From Chara braunii (taxonomy: Eukaryota > Streptophyta > Charophyceae > Charales > Characeae), in the NCBI GenBank assembly GCA_003427395.1, contig BFEA01000056.1:3378591-3433850 (forward strand): 55,260 nt of DNA, given 5' to 3'. Shown here piece after piece: positions 41,361 through 51,947 of this stretch (the first letter of the stretch is position 1; each line of letters opens with the position of its first letter). The translations under genes were made by a program, and so were the position numbers. The notes beneath the pieces were generated by a model. It did not search any database, was not told where the DNA came from, and saw only the letters and a program-made list of their open reading frames with translations.

Positions 41361-42920
41361 TCAGGTCGCTCCGTGGGTTCCGGTGGTCATGGTCCAGGGT
41401 CCGTCGGTGATCTCACCCTCTTCTTTTCCACCTTCTTTTCCCGTCATTGCCGCTGAATCGGGGGCCCGAAATGGCGGGGGAGTGGACATGTTTCGGTCGT
41501 GACGGGGGGGCGGTGGCTGGTTAGAGACGAGGGAGGCTGTTCCCTTCTGCAGCGATGATTTTCTTGCAGCAGCCTGGGCGGACACGGGTTCGGTTGGAGC
41601 CTGTGTCTTGGGCCGGCGGTGGACCCAACAAGCAGGGGCCGCCCCGTTTCCTTTGTGGGATGGTCCGCGAGAGTCAGCCATGCGTCTTTGGCGACCTCCT
41701 TGCGAGGGGAGGGTGTCCCGCAGATCGCGGTTCTGCGTCTGCTGAGCACCAGAGCCATGGCCTGTGTGGGGCGGCTGGGTTGTGACACCGTCCGACCATC
41801 TTTGCGGGGACCCTTTTCCCTCCCAATGCCATTGGCCTGTGACATCGGTATCGTCAACCCTGAAGGTCCAACCGACCAGTGAGCTGTCCTCCGGGATCCA
41901 AGCTCCGTCATCGGAGGGGTGCTGCGACACCAACCCGCGAGGGAGTCTCCTGGTGTTGACCGGGCAGGCATCATCTGTGTAGAGGTGGCCCCTTTCTTTG
42001 CAGACATAGCACCAGGGGTCTTGCGGGTGGCTCAGAGGGACGATATGCTTGTTCCCATCCGCATAGTAGTGCCATTCCCCTCTGAGGGGGAAGGTGTCGG
42101 ACGGGGACCAGTCGAGAGCAATGAGCAGGGTGTCATCCTTTTTGGCCAGAAAATGGGGCAGCCCATTAACGAACCCTTTGATGGGGGCGATCTGTTCCAC
42201 CATCTTGAGTATATCCCCCTGGATGTGGACCGGGGCAAAAGTGAATTCGACCCAGAAGTTGTTGGCCATAAGTTGCAGTCTCCTCTCGTCAGGTGAAAGC
42301 GGTTTTGCGGGTCTCCATTGCTGGATCCTGACTCGTGCTCCTCTAAAAACGGCAGTTTGTAGTCGCAGCAGGTTTTTCCTGTCACTCAGATTGAGAGCGA
42401 GGACTGTAACAGTAGCCGGGCCCGGGGACTCGACTAAAAAATGATCCGCAGCATCGGCAGTTGACATTTTTTGTGAGCACAAGATTCCAAAGACCCACTT
42501 CAGCCTGTTATTGAGTTCGGAGGATAGTGCTGCCGGTGGAAAAAGAAACTGGACCGCATGGAGCTCATAGACTTGGTTTCTGATTGCCAGTGCCTGGGGG
42601 GAGATGATGGACAGCGGGCACAAAGTATTGTTCCTGACTTGGATTTTGGTTGTCGCTTTTCTGTGGAGCTTTTGAACAAAGTGGAATCTCAGTGGATGCA
42701 TCGCATCCAAGCCCATGGCAGGGCTTGCATCCGTGACTTGTTTTGTGAGCAGGGCAGAATTCAAGGAGGTGCCCCCTGGTTGCTCCGGGATAGAACCGTT
42801 TAAGTCAGGAGCCCGCCCGTTCTTAAGGACAAAGGCCCAGGATCTGTTCTGAGGGGGCGGGTCTTGCAGGGGCCGAGGGGAGGTTTTGGCCTGTGTGACG
42901 CCATTTGTGGATGCTGTCAC
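41361..42920 (-). CDS. LINE ORF1, gag-like nucleic-acid-binding protein
   Basis: A 519-residue open frame. Residues about 75-300 resemble the gag-like domain of plant LINE ORF1 proteins, with NNFWVEFTFAPVHIQGDI and LIALDWSPSD. A zinc knuckle follows at 304-319: C-x2-C-x4-H-x6-C, a wider last gap than the usual four residues. The C-terminus is long, basic and rich in Gln and Pro. ORF1 proteins of this type bind the element RNA to form the transposition complex. It is intact in itself, but the element downstream is broken, so it may be an unused relic. Confidence 0.75.
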   Translation of the reverse strand: MTASTNGVTQAKTSPRPLQDPPPQNRSWAFVLKNGRAPDLNGSIPEQPGGTSLNSALLTKQVTDASPAMGLDAMHPLRFHFVQKLHRKATTKIQVRNNTLCPLSIISPQALAIRNQVYELHAVQFLFPPAALSSELNNRLKWVFGILCSQKMSTADAADHFLVESPGPATVTVLALNLSDRKNLLRLQTAVFRGARVRIQQWRPAKPLSPDERRLQLMANNFWVEFTFAPVHIQGDILKMVEQIAPIKGFVNGLPHFLAKKDDTLLIALDWSPSDTFPLRGEWHYYADGNKHIVPLSHPQDPWCYVCKERGHLYTDDACPVNTRRLPRGLVSQHPSDDGAWIPEDSSLVGWTFRVDDTDVTGQWHWEGKGSPQRWSDGVTTQPPHTGHGSGAQQTQNRDLRDTLPSQGGRQRRMADSRGPSHKGNGAAPACWVHRRPKTQAPTEPVSAQAAARKSSLQKGTASLVSNQPPPPRHDRNMSTPPPFRAPDSAAMTGKEGGKEEGEITDGPWTMTTGTHGAT

Positions 42921-42941
42921 CTCCTTTGCCGCACCAACCGT

Positions 42942-43583
42942 TCAATGGTCATGCGTCTGCGGACGAATGGCCTGTGTGGAGTGTCGTTGATCCATTTCCC
43001 CGAGGTTGACCGGTCCCAGATCAGGGTGTTTGGTGACAGCAGCAGCTTGCGTCCGCGAGGGAGGAAGGTTTTGTGCCACTTGCTTCCAGATTGCATTTGG
43101 CTGGCTGTCTGGACGGGACGTCCGGTTGATCAGTGGGTCCCTCGGGAGGGAGTCCACGTCACCACCCATGGAACAGGAGGGGCAGGAGGCGGGCAAGGTT
43201 GTCCCCCCGGGTGACACCCGAGAATGATCTTCCGGGGCAGCAATATGCCCGCCCCCAGTCAGTATTGGAGCAGCTGTCCCACCCCTTCCCTGTGGGTGGG
43301 CGATGGCCTGCTGTGGAGGTGTCGTGCGGTCCTGGGCATGCACTGGGGGGGGGGGGGTGGTTCCGGCGTGGATCGTAGGTGGAGGCGCACCCGTGGGTCC
43401 ATCGCAAGGGGTGAGCACCTGTCCTTTGCCCGAGGAGCCCCCCTTTGTTTCCCCAAGTGAAGAGGGGTGTGCCAGGGGTGTCTTAGAGGAATCGCCCCCC
43501 TGGCCAGTCATGGTGCTCGTGTTGTCCCACCGGCTGACACAGAGACCGGGGTTGTGTCGTTGTGAAAAAAAAAAAAAAAACAC
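42942..43583 (-). pseudogene. LINE 5' leader, proline-rich open frame
   Basis: A 213-codon frame rich in Pro, Thr and Gly just upstream of the gag-like ORF and in a different frame. It could be the original N-terminus of ORF1 separated by a frameshift, or non-coding leader. No domain is recognised. The first residues come from a T-run (43566-43581 on the given strand is poly-A), so the true start is uncertain. Confidence 0.4.
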
Positions 43584-43639
43584 AGTAAGGCCGGGGTTAT
43601 GTGTTTAATCTGTGGCGGAATCAAAATTTTATGAGATCC

Positions 43640-44160
43640 AGATAATCTGCGTGGGCTTACGGAACGTATTGTTGTTAGGGCAGCTGGTTATGCTCTCAGG
43701 CGAAAGCGGCATACCCTTGATCGTCTACAGGTCGTTGGCTTTGCTGTCTTGTTGAGATCGGATGCATAAAGGGATAGGCAGGGGCGATTGAGAGCGGTGC
43801 ACCCCCGATCATGCACGTAAGGCTGCTGGCTGAGGTCCTTCTCTTGCGAGAGTGTATTGCAAGGCTGACGTCACCTCATCCTAGCGAATGACGCACTTTC
43901 TGCCCACGGCCCAACCTGTCAGCTCAGTTTGTCCTGCGCAGTGAACAGGCGGGGTCATACACTTTCTTCCTTGCAGTAATTGACAGCGGTGCACCTGTGA
44001 TGACGCATGCAAGGTTGTCCACAGCCCAACCTATCAGATCACCACAATCTGCCTTGTGCAGTGAGCAGGCAAGGGTTGAGCGATCCTTCAATGGCAGGGC
44101 GCCCAAACTGAGAGAGGGCAGGGTGCCCTATCTTGTGAAAAGAGCAGCGCAGTCCAGGTG
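43640..44160. repeat. Diverged tandem repeats
   Basis: GCCCAACCT-TCAG and TGCGCAGTGA-CAGGC blocks recur at about 43909 and 44029 (period near 120 bp). AGCGGTGCACC recurs at about 43793 and 43985. Confidence 0.65.
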
Positions 44161-44199
44161 AAGGTGTCCGGGCGCTGCCGGACGGAATTTTTTTGTTTT

Positions 44200-45610
44200 G
44201 GGGGAGGTGGGGGGGGGGGGGGGGACAGGAAAAAGAACTGGAAGGGGAGAAGGGGAGGGAGACAAGAAGCACGGGGAACAGGGGCGAAGGAGATGGCGAG
44301 GGGGTCGAGGGCGGGGTGCAGGATGAGGGGAGGAGGAAGGGGGTGAGGGCTACTGGATTCTTCGTCACAACAAGGGAGAAGGAGGGTGCGACGGGTTGGG
44401 GACGGGGCAGAGGATGACGTGGAGAGGGAAGGGGGTGACTGGATCCGGAATACCCGTCTCACCAACTTCGTCCTTGCAGTGATGCTGGATTACGATCGGC
44501 CTGGCGAGCGACGTTTGTGTACCCCGTCGTTCGCCGGATGTCTTGCCCCGTGGCAGCGGGGCGGATGTCAACACGAGAGGAGCTGAGCAGGTTTGCCCGC
44601 CACTTCCTCACTACTCCCGGCAGTGACAGTAGCCAAGCGAGGTTCCCTCAAGCCCTGGCAAGCGGTCTGCTGTCCACGTCGGCTGTACATCAAGATGCGC
44701 CAGACCAGCCAATCGACGCCCGAGCGGGATTCTGTTTGGTCACAGTCTGCAATCGGCAGCCCACATCAGCCGTGTGTTCTCGCCCAGCAGATGAGCCCCT
44801 CAATGCACAGGCTCCTCACCCCTATCCGTCCCCTGGCGATAGCCTCCCCGGGCTGTCACACCCCTCTGTCCCGGCCACAGCCAGCGTGTCTCCCACCACT
44901 CCGCGCGATCCGTGGTCTTGCCAGCCACAGTACCAAGGCGCGTCTCCCTCAACCCACGTGGCGATGGTGAACAGCCGGTCCTTCTTCCACGGTCCACAAC
45001 AGCAGCAGTGCAAGCGCCGATTCGCATCAGGTGACGTGCGCGCTGAACCGAGCACTTAGACCAGTTCTGACGACACAGAGGCGATCAGGGTGCACTGCGG
45101 GCGCCGATCATCATCGCCTCCCGAGGGCCAGGGGTATGGACAGTCCACGGTGTCGTCAACTTTTGTGCCAGTGCCACGTCGCTATGCTTCTCTTTCACTC
45201 GTGTATGTGTCGCTCTGGAATGCAGGCTCTCTTACAAGCTTGTCACCAACGAGCCATCTAGACCTCGCGCCTCCGCCGTTCTTCTTCTCACAGGCGGGTA
45301 GATTGTGCACGAGGGATAGAACTCCATGCAGCGGCGGTGTTGACCCCCTCGAGGGTGCCGAACACCATCGCCGTCGGGGCCAGGGAGTGCGGGCTGGCCA
45401 CGCCGCTCCGGTCCTTAGTGCTAGTCGGTTTCGCTCGTGAAACCCCCGCCTGATCTCTCATACCAGTTTGTCCTGTTTGTTTTCTGGCTTCGTTGATGTT
45501 GGAGTTTTGTTTCGAGTGTGGTTTCTGTTGCTTTCCTCATTTGTTGATTGTCTTTTGGCTGGGGCTAATATGGTACCTTTTATTGGTTGCTCGAGAGGGC
45601 TTGGGAGTGC
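44200..45610. other. No gene recognised
   Basis: G-rich then mixed sequence. Open frames exist (for example 44517-45059, +) but they show no domain and look fortuitous. Confidence 0.4.
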
Positions 45611-46180
45611 TGCCCCGCACAGACCTCGTCATGGTGGGCGGTGGGGTCTCTTAGGGGGTTGGCACAGACTGAGGGAGTGGTTAGCCCTAATTCGCGAGGA
45701 GGTGGGTGGGTTTGCAGGGTCTTTGACCCTTGCCGCGGGGTTGGTAGGGCTTTTCTACACTGTCAGGGGGTGAACTTGTTGAGTTGGTATCCGTCTCGTT
45801 ACACGTGGTCGGGATTTTCTTCTGACATCCTGTTTTCTTGAGTGGGATTGGAGAGTGTCGCACCGCGGGAGCTTCATCATGGAGGGCGGTGAAGATCCCA
45901 TTGTGAGGTGAAATCCAGATGAGAGGAGTGGTGTACCGTTAATCGCGAGGAGGTGGGTGGGTTCTGTGGGATCTTTGGCCCCTGCCGCGGGGGTGGTAGG
46001 GTAATTCCGCAGGTTAGCGAAATCACCATCATGGTGGGAGTTGGTGGTTTTGGTAGGTGAATGTCGGTGGTGGTGCGATCCGCTCTAAATCGCGAGGGGG
46101 TGGGTGGGTCTTTGTGGGGTCTGAGATTGCGGTTGGGGGGCTGGCGACCCAGACCCCTGCCGCGCGGGAGGGTGGGCGGA
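45610..46180. repeat. Diverged tandem repeats, G-rich
   Basis: TCGCGAGGAGGTGGGTGGGT recurs near 45691, 45940 and 46097. CATCATGG/CATGGTGGG blocks precede each, and CCCTGCCGCGGG blocks follow. Confidence 0.7.
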
Positions 46181-46289
46181 TACGCAGGGTCTGGTGTTTA
46201 ACAGAGGATGGACAATTTTGCTACTGGCGTTGCGTATAACTAGGGTTTTTGCATATTTTTTTCATATGGTCGTTTTGTTTAACCTTTTC

Positions 46290-46323
46290 AATGATGTGAG
46301 GGATGCCGGACCCGTTTTCCGGC
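46290..46323 (+). repeat. Partial copy of the retroposon tail hairpin
   Basis: GAGGGATGCCGGACCC with a stem GCCGG/CCGGC. It parallels GCTGG/CCAGC in the tails at 31738 and 53416; the stem pair has changed together. Confidence 0.45.
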
Positions 46324-46599
46324 TTGTATAATTCAAAAGCAGCCGTCGTATGAACCAGGCCGGAGAGCCTGGATCCGCTTTGCAGAAAAGTCGCACTGCG
46401 GAGTTTGGAACTGCAGTTCAGTCAGGCAGGTGGCAGTTTTTTTTTTTTTTTTTTTTTCCTTGTCGTGCGTCGCATTTATTCTTTTTCTGAATAACCCGAG
46501 TGGATGCTAGGGGTGCTGGTAAGAGCAGCCTGTAATACTATGATAGTGTTAGGTGAAACTGAGAGAAAAATCTAGTTTAGTTTATGGGGAAAAAAGACC

Positions 46600-46860
46600 C
46601 GCCTCGTAGAATGCAAAAGAACAAGTCATCAAACACATTGTGGACAAGATTCAATCATCCAAACACTCTTCTCTCACTCATGCACAACTCCAATGAGCCC
46701 CGAGGTACGCTGATGCCCACTATACCTCTGCGAGAAGAAGGACATCAGTACGAAGCTGCTTCCGAACGCACTATCGGCAAGGTTGGATCATCCAAGCGCA
46801 CTCTCCTCTCACTCATACACAACTCCTATGAGACCGAGGCATGCTGATGCCCTCCGATCG
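46600..46860 (+). repeat. Second locus of the repeat family at 4380-5060
   Basis: CTCTCACTCATGCACAACTC, AATGAGCCCCGAGGTACGCT and GATGCCC match blocks near 4510-4570. Two diverged units lie here (about 46630 and 46770). Confidence 0.7.
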
Positions 46861-47112
46861 AAAAAAAAGAAAAAGGGAATACCAGCTATACCCAGTCGCA
46901 GCGCCAACTTGCATCTATACCCGAAAATTTGACGTTGAAATTATTAGCATGTCCAGGACTGAGGAGGACCCAAGTTGGCACTGCAAAGTTGAGGTTATGA
47001 CCAACTACGGGAATGCACAAATTCTGGACATACCCACGCAAAGTTATGGGTAGACCCGGACTCAGGTGGATGGGCGAAATTCCTATTCACCACAAAGGTC
47101 CAGTTGGTGGGG

Positions 47113-47218
47113 CATGAGCATAATTTTGTGGTCCTCCATCCAAGTCCAACCATTGGGTGTGGTACACTCACAATTTTTCCAGCCCGGCTTCTAGGCATGA
47201 GCATAATTTTGTGGTCCG
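47113..47218. repeat. Direct repeat of a 23-bp sequence
   Basis: GCATGAGCATAATTTTGTGG followed by TCC occurs at 47113 and 47196. Confidence 0.85.
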
Positions 47219-47270
47219 GGAGCGAAGGTCTGCGGGACTGGGTACAATTTCACACAGGTTAATAGTGCGC

Positions 47271-47272
<2 letters not shown>

Positions 47273-47345
<73 letters not shown>

Positions 47346-47354
47346 CCCCCCCCC
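47273..47354. repeat. (CT)n microsatellite followed by a C-run
   Basis: About 35 CT units, then roughly 12 C. Confidence 0.97.
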
Positions 47355-47502
47355 GGAACTTCCCGTATCGACAGACAGTGTGGACAGTCGTCGTGTGTAT
47401 AGCGCGGACTGTAATCCGCCAACATCCGGACGCACAGGCAGTGTGGCGTTCTTCACGGCTTACCAGTCTGTTTCTCTCTCCGCTCCTTCGATGATGAAAG
47501 CA

Positions 47503-47577
47503 GGAAGATTCATTCCCGTTTTGCACAGAAAGAAGACCTGCTCGCTTCTCTCTTTGCAAAACGGGAATGAATCTTCC
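47503..47577. repeat. Perfect 23-bp inverted repeat with 29-base loop
   Basis: Arms GGAAGATTCATTCCCGTTTT plus GCA (47503-47525) and their exact complement (47555-47577). A third, imperfect direct copy of the left arm follows at 47588-47609. Confidence 0.92.
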
Positions 47578-47606
47578 CACTTTGGTCGGGAAGATTGATT
47601 CCTGTT

Positions 47607-47610
<4 letters not shown>

Positions 47611-47642
<32 letters not shown>
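47611..47642. repeat. (AC)n microsatellite
   Basis: About 15 AC units. Confidence 0.95.
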
Positions 47643-47644
<2 letters not shown>

Positions 47645-48129
47645 ATGGGCGTGGGTTTCACGTCGAATACGTGCAGATCCGGCTGTGATTGCACACTGGG
47701 GTCTGGAAGACCGCTTCAGAAATGAACTGAAACACACCCCGCCCTGAGTTTTTTTTCCCCGAGAAAAAGACAGGGCGCTAATCCATTGTTCTTGTTTTCC
47801 TCCTGTTTTTCCTGTTTTTCCTTTTTTCTTTCCTTCCCCCTTTCCTTCTCCCCTTTGAAATCCTTTTTCTGTTTTCTTTTTTTCGTTTTTTCCTTTCCCC
47901 TTCTGTTTTTAGCGCACAGCGTGCAGCTACATCGAAAAGAATCCGGGTCCACAGCAAGTAACCGGCGATCCCCAAAAAAACGGCCAGGCTGGGATCAGGA
48001 TCTGATCCCCTTGTAAGGCCACTGCTTTTTTTCTAAGTTCTCCCGATGTCCTGGCCTAGGTCACAGAAGCGTCAGCGAAACAGGGACTTCCCCTGAATAA
48101 TGGACCATGCGTCTCAACTCAAAAAAACT

Positions 48130-48720
48130 TTCCTTGAACCCGCTATCACTGCCACAGTAATGGTGGGAAGTTGGGAACGGGATGAGGACAATAGCTTCCC
48201 CTAAGGGCCTGTGCATGGGAAAAACCACCGGTTAAGTTTTTTCTTGTTTCTTTTTTCTTTTTTCTTTCTTTTTTTTTTCTTTCTTTCTTTTTTTCTCTCT
48301 CTTTTTTTTTTTTTTTTTTTTTTTTTTTCTTTCTTCCTTTTTTTTCTCCTTTGTTGTGTTGTGCGTTTTTTTGCATTTTTTGCTTCTTCCGGACAGCGAC
48401 CTCCCTACGTCTTAGCTCCAGTCTCGGGAGTGACGACGAAATAAGGGCCGCGCCAGGATTAACGGCAATATACAAAGGTAGATCTCAGTCACAAAACGAA
48501 GGGATATCGCTTGGAGTGCTGCCTCTTGAGCAGATATCTGCAAAGCTCTTGACCCCGCAATCACTACCACGATCAAGCGATAACGGGCTGAAAAGACTAG
48601 CTTCCCCTATGGACTTCGTGGAAGCAAAACCACTGAGACCGAATTTTTCTTGTTTGCTTTTTCCCTTCTTTTATTTTTTCTTTCTTTTCCGTTTTTCTTT
48701 TTTCCTTTTCTCTATTTTTT
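48130..48720. repeat. Direct duplication with poly-pyrimidine tails
   Basis: Two segments (about 48130-48310 and 48550-48720) share an ordered set of blocks: AACCCGC-ATCAC/GACCCCGC-ATCAC, AACGGG, TAGCTTCCCCTA, AAAACCAC, then a long T-rich tract. Confidence 0.65.
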
Positions 48721-49045
48721 CCCCACTTCATTACTTTTTCGTGGGATGCCACCATCCGAACCAAGGGGTCGGTTTAAATGGATAGTATGAGAAAGACCAC
48801 CCAGGTACGGACGAGTCGAAATATGGCAAGGGAAGGGGTGTTGTGTTGAGGAATTGATCAGGCACAGAAGAAGGGATGGGCCGCAGGTTGAATAATATAT
48901 ATAGCCAACAGGGAGGGAATAGACCATCACGAATGAATACGAGATTGAGCAACATCGTCTTGATAGAGTACGAGGTGCCTGGTGAGGTGATCCTTGGTGA
49001 GCGCATCTGCCTGTTCACCGCGAATACCGGAGACGCTGCTTCGAA

Positions 49046-49546
49046 TTGGTGTGCCCAAGACGCTGCTTCGAATGGACTTCCCACTGGACCCAGACTTCCT
49101 TAAGGCACAGCAGGAGGACGAAGACATGGTATAATCGTGCTTCCTTATCGGCCTCCCCTTTCGAGGAGATGCCGCCATCCGTCGAAATCAGTGCCTCAAC
49201 CTCCCCCCCTACAGTCTCAATCTTCTCCTCCTTCCCACTCCGCCTCCCCTTCCTATCATCTGAACCATCGCCTGCCTCCCCTCCGTTGCCGCAGTGCTCT
49301 TCGAACAAATGGGATTCTGCGAGAGGTGGCATGGCTACGGTTTCCTCAGCTTCTTGCAAAGCGGCGGAGTTGGAGAACAGTTTGCGTTCTCGGACGGATA
49401 CATGGGATATTATTGCGTTTTGCTTCGTATTTCTCATAGCGCTGCTTGCCTTTCTCTCCTTCCTAATCTTCATCTCCACACTTCCCCCGCAAAACCCAGC
49501 ACATTCACTTTCCCGGAATGATTGTGAGTGCACGTTACCCCTCTGA
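49046..49546 (+). CDS. Hypothetical protein with one C-terminal membrane segment
   Basis: A 166-codon frame with a Ser/Pro-rich N-terminal half and a strongly hydrophobic stretch (IIAFCFVFLIALLAFLSFLI) near residues 122-141. No family is recognised. A competing open frame on the other strand (49015-49668) also lacks a domain. It may be an exon or fortuitous. Confidence 0.25.
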   Translation: MVCPRRCFEWTSHWTQTSLRHSRRTKTWYNRASLSASPFEEMPPSVEISASTSPPTVSIFSSFPLRLPFLSSEPSPASPPLPQCSSNKWDSARGGMATVSSASCKAAELENSLRSRTDTWDIIAFCFVFLIALLAFLSFLIFISTLPPQNPAHSLSRNDCECTLPL

Positions 49547-49883
49547 TGAGTCGCGTGGCAAGTGACGAAAAGCGCTTCAGGGTCTGCCACCCCGTCCTGC
49601 ATGTGTTTGAGGATGACGCACTCGCGCACATTCACGGCTGTTTTGCCTGAGAACACGGCACTTTCCATAACCCCCTCTTTTTCCTTTCCCCTCTGCTCAT
49701 CCCCATGCCCGCTACGCGCATTGGAGCTTGGTGTCGACTCGCGTTCCCTGGACTTGGATACGGTCTGGATGTATGAGCATCACGGTCATGGATTGACTTT
49801 ATGATGAGGTCATGGGAACCTCTTTTTGGTAGTCTGCTTTTGTACGAACCTGTGAATTTTTTCAATGGTGTGCTTTTGCATGT

Positions 49884-50366
49884 ATGCATGTCTTTTTTCT
49901 CGTTTCTCACCCTTGCGAACACAGTAACATTTCCGTATTAAAGGAGGCTCGGGAATCAATAGAGGTGGATAAGCGCTTTTGCATCCTTCCGGATCGTCGG
50001 GATTACACCCGGCCGCGAAGGCACAAACCTACATTGGTTCGATTGAATGATCTCTTAATTGGTGCGTCGATTATTGATAATTCTGGATGTTGGGTAGGCA
50101 CATACGAATGGAATGACAAGCATGGAGTATGGGACGCTCGATCCCGGATGGCCTGCATCGCCACTTGTATGAACCTGACAGGGCTAGATATGATCACTGG
50201 CGGGGGTAAAATGGGGGATGGATATGTTCTTAAAAATAATCCTGGTTTTTTGTCCGCTCAAAAAAGCTACCATCACGGATGTATCTGCCGAGGCCGATTT
50301 TTTCGTTATAAAAAAAGAAAACCGGCTTTTGTTAAGTTTTCCCCCCCCCTGGGGGAGTGTGGTTGA
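49884..50366 (+). CDS. Hypothetical protein, possibly an exon or relic
   Basis: A 160-codon frame. The part from about residue 18 has balanced, protein-like composition (LVRLNDLLIGASIIDNSGCW, ARSRMACIATCMNLTG), unlike the low-complexity frames nearby. No family is recognised. The end runs into a C-run at 50341-50350, where the frame may be disrupted. Confidence 0.35.
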   Translation: MHVFFLVSHPCEHSNISVLKEARESIEVDKRFCILPDRRDYTRPRRHKPTLVRLNDLLIGASIIDNSGCWVGTYEWNDKHGVWDARSRMACIATCMNLTGLDMITGGGKMGDGYVLKNNPGFLSAQKSYHHGCICRGRFFRYKKRKPAFVKFSPPLGECG

Positions 50367-50430
50367 TTGTTTTTCCGTCTTTCCTTTCAATTGTTTGCCT
50401 TCAAACTGGGAATGATTCCGTGCAAGCCCT

Positions 50431-50679
50431 ATGGCAGAAAACTCCGCTGATAAATACGGGGCGGAGCATACCACGATCCTCCCCCGCCATGGACTTGCCC
50501 CCGTCCCGGTGTTGGAAAGTAATGGTTTACCGCGTTCTCTGCCGTTTGTCTTTTCTTCTTTTTTCGCCTTTACTATTGTTATTATTGTTATGGTTAATGC
50601 ATCTGCTTTTAACATGGGCATACAAAATGCTCCCATAAGAACAGGTGTGGGCTGGGGATGGTCTACGGGGTCGCCCTAA
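50431..50679 (+). CDS. Small hypothetical membrane protein
   Basis: An 82-codon frame with one hydrophobic segment (FVFSSFFAFTIVIIVMV, about residues 39-55). It follows the frame at 49884-50366 by about 65 bases. Function unknown; the pairing of the two may or may not be meaningful. Confidence 0.3.
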   Translation: MAENSADKYGAEHTTILPRHGLAPVPVLESNGLPRSLPFVFSSFFAFTIVIIVMVNASAFNMGIQNAPIRTGVGWGWSTGSP

Positions 50680-50984
50680 CGGATCACATCTTAAGCACGG
50701 GGGGCATTATGTTGACCCATGGCCGCTAGTCGGCAGCGACTTGCCCTCTCTGATTGATACATGATTTTGCCCTATGAATGCCTGTGTATGAAGAAGTAAA
50801 GGGAACCCTCCTACCTACGTCCCATGGGCTGCATACTGTCTCGAACGAGTCTGGCATAGCACAGCGGTTGTCAAGAAGTACCCATGCTACCCTTTACCAA
50901 CCCTCTCAGATATGCCGAAGCAAGTCATGCTTTGGAGAATGGGTGGTGCAAAGTTTTTGTGCCATAACACGCTGTGTTGCAGTG

Positions 50985-50987
<3 letters not shown>

Positions 50988-51027
<40 letters not shown>

Positions 51028-51085
51028 CACAACACACACAAACACACACAAACACACACACACATAAACACACACACACACACGT

Positions 51086-51125
<40 letters not shown>

Positions 51126-51255
51126 ATAAACACACACCAACAATCACGCACACGCACACACAAACACATGTGCACACCCACATATCCACGCACATACACA
51201 CTCTCACACGCAGGCACACATGTACACACATACACACATACGTGCGCACACAGCA
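50988..51255. repeat. (CA)n-rich microsatellite
   Basis: A pure CA run at 50990-51024, then 230 bp of interrupted CA repeats. Confidence 0.96.
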
Positions 51256-51720
51256 CACCCGCGCGGGGGTGGTGAGGGTTGGGAGATCTGGCGGGGGATT
51301 TTTTTGGGGGGGGGTGCTTTGGGGACAGTGTGAATGCTTGTTTTTTTTTTCTTTTCATGTGGGGATGTTGGGCGACGTGTGTGTGTTGGGGGCTGTAAGG
51401 GATGGAAGGGGTGCTTGGGGGGGGAGGGATGTGTAGCGGTAATAGCAAGGTAGGGGGAATGCACGGGGGAGGGGGGAACAGCAGGATGGGGTGGGTGGGG
51501 GAAGGGGGATTGGGGCTTGTAGTGGTTTAGAGGACTTCCGGGTAGGTTTGGGGACTGTGTCAGGGGGTTGGTCAGTGGTGGGTGCCAGGCCGGTCGGTGT
51601 TGGTCTTATTCAGTGGTATGAGGGTGGGATTGTTTTGTTTTTTTTTGGAGGGGGGGGGGTTGAGTGCGCAGGTGCGCAGGGCCATGTGTCCGAGGGCCAA
51701 CGCGCCCATCCCAGATTTGG
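51256..51720. other. G-rich stretch, no gene
   Basis: Strongly strand-asymmetric, with many runs of G (for example near 51305 and 51650). It could form G-quadruplexes. No coding evidence. Confidence 0.5.
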
Positions 51721-51947
51721 GGATTCAACAGGCCACCCCCTTTTTCCGTAAAACGGGATTCAACGGGGGCCCTGGGGCTATTCAACGGGTCCAAAAATTT
51801 AACGCCCCCTGTTGCCCGTTGTTCGGACACACAGGTGGGACGTACGCGAAGCTACGATGCAGATCTGCCAACCTTATTACTAACCCGAAGATGGGTAGAG
51901 TTCTGCCTTTGTTAGCTCTCAAACTGTAATTGTAGGTCGTCTGTCCT

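Larger units (their letters stand above)
32905..43583 (-). mobile_element. Large LINE (non-LTR retrotransposon), decayed
   Basis: In 5' to 3' order on the minus strand: a proline-rich leader, a gag-like zinc-knuckle ORF, a long middle region, APE endonuclease, reverse transcriptase and a C-terminal zinc-finger region. The total is about 10.7 kb. It is interrupted by frameshifts, a nonsense codon and an N-gap (37500-37647). The 3' end may be near a short (TTG)3 run at about 32911-32921 (minus strand), because no A-tail is seen. A target duplication could not be identified. The second copy at 8360-11833 shows this is a repeated family here. Confidence 0.85.

Noticed and set aside
49015-49668. 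217-codon minus-strand frame
   Set aside because: No domain, and it overlaps an equally unsupported plus-strand frame; neither can be preferred.
50778-51448. His/Thr- and Cys/Val-repeat open frames
   Set aside because: Translation of the CA/TG microsatellite.
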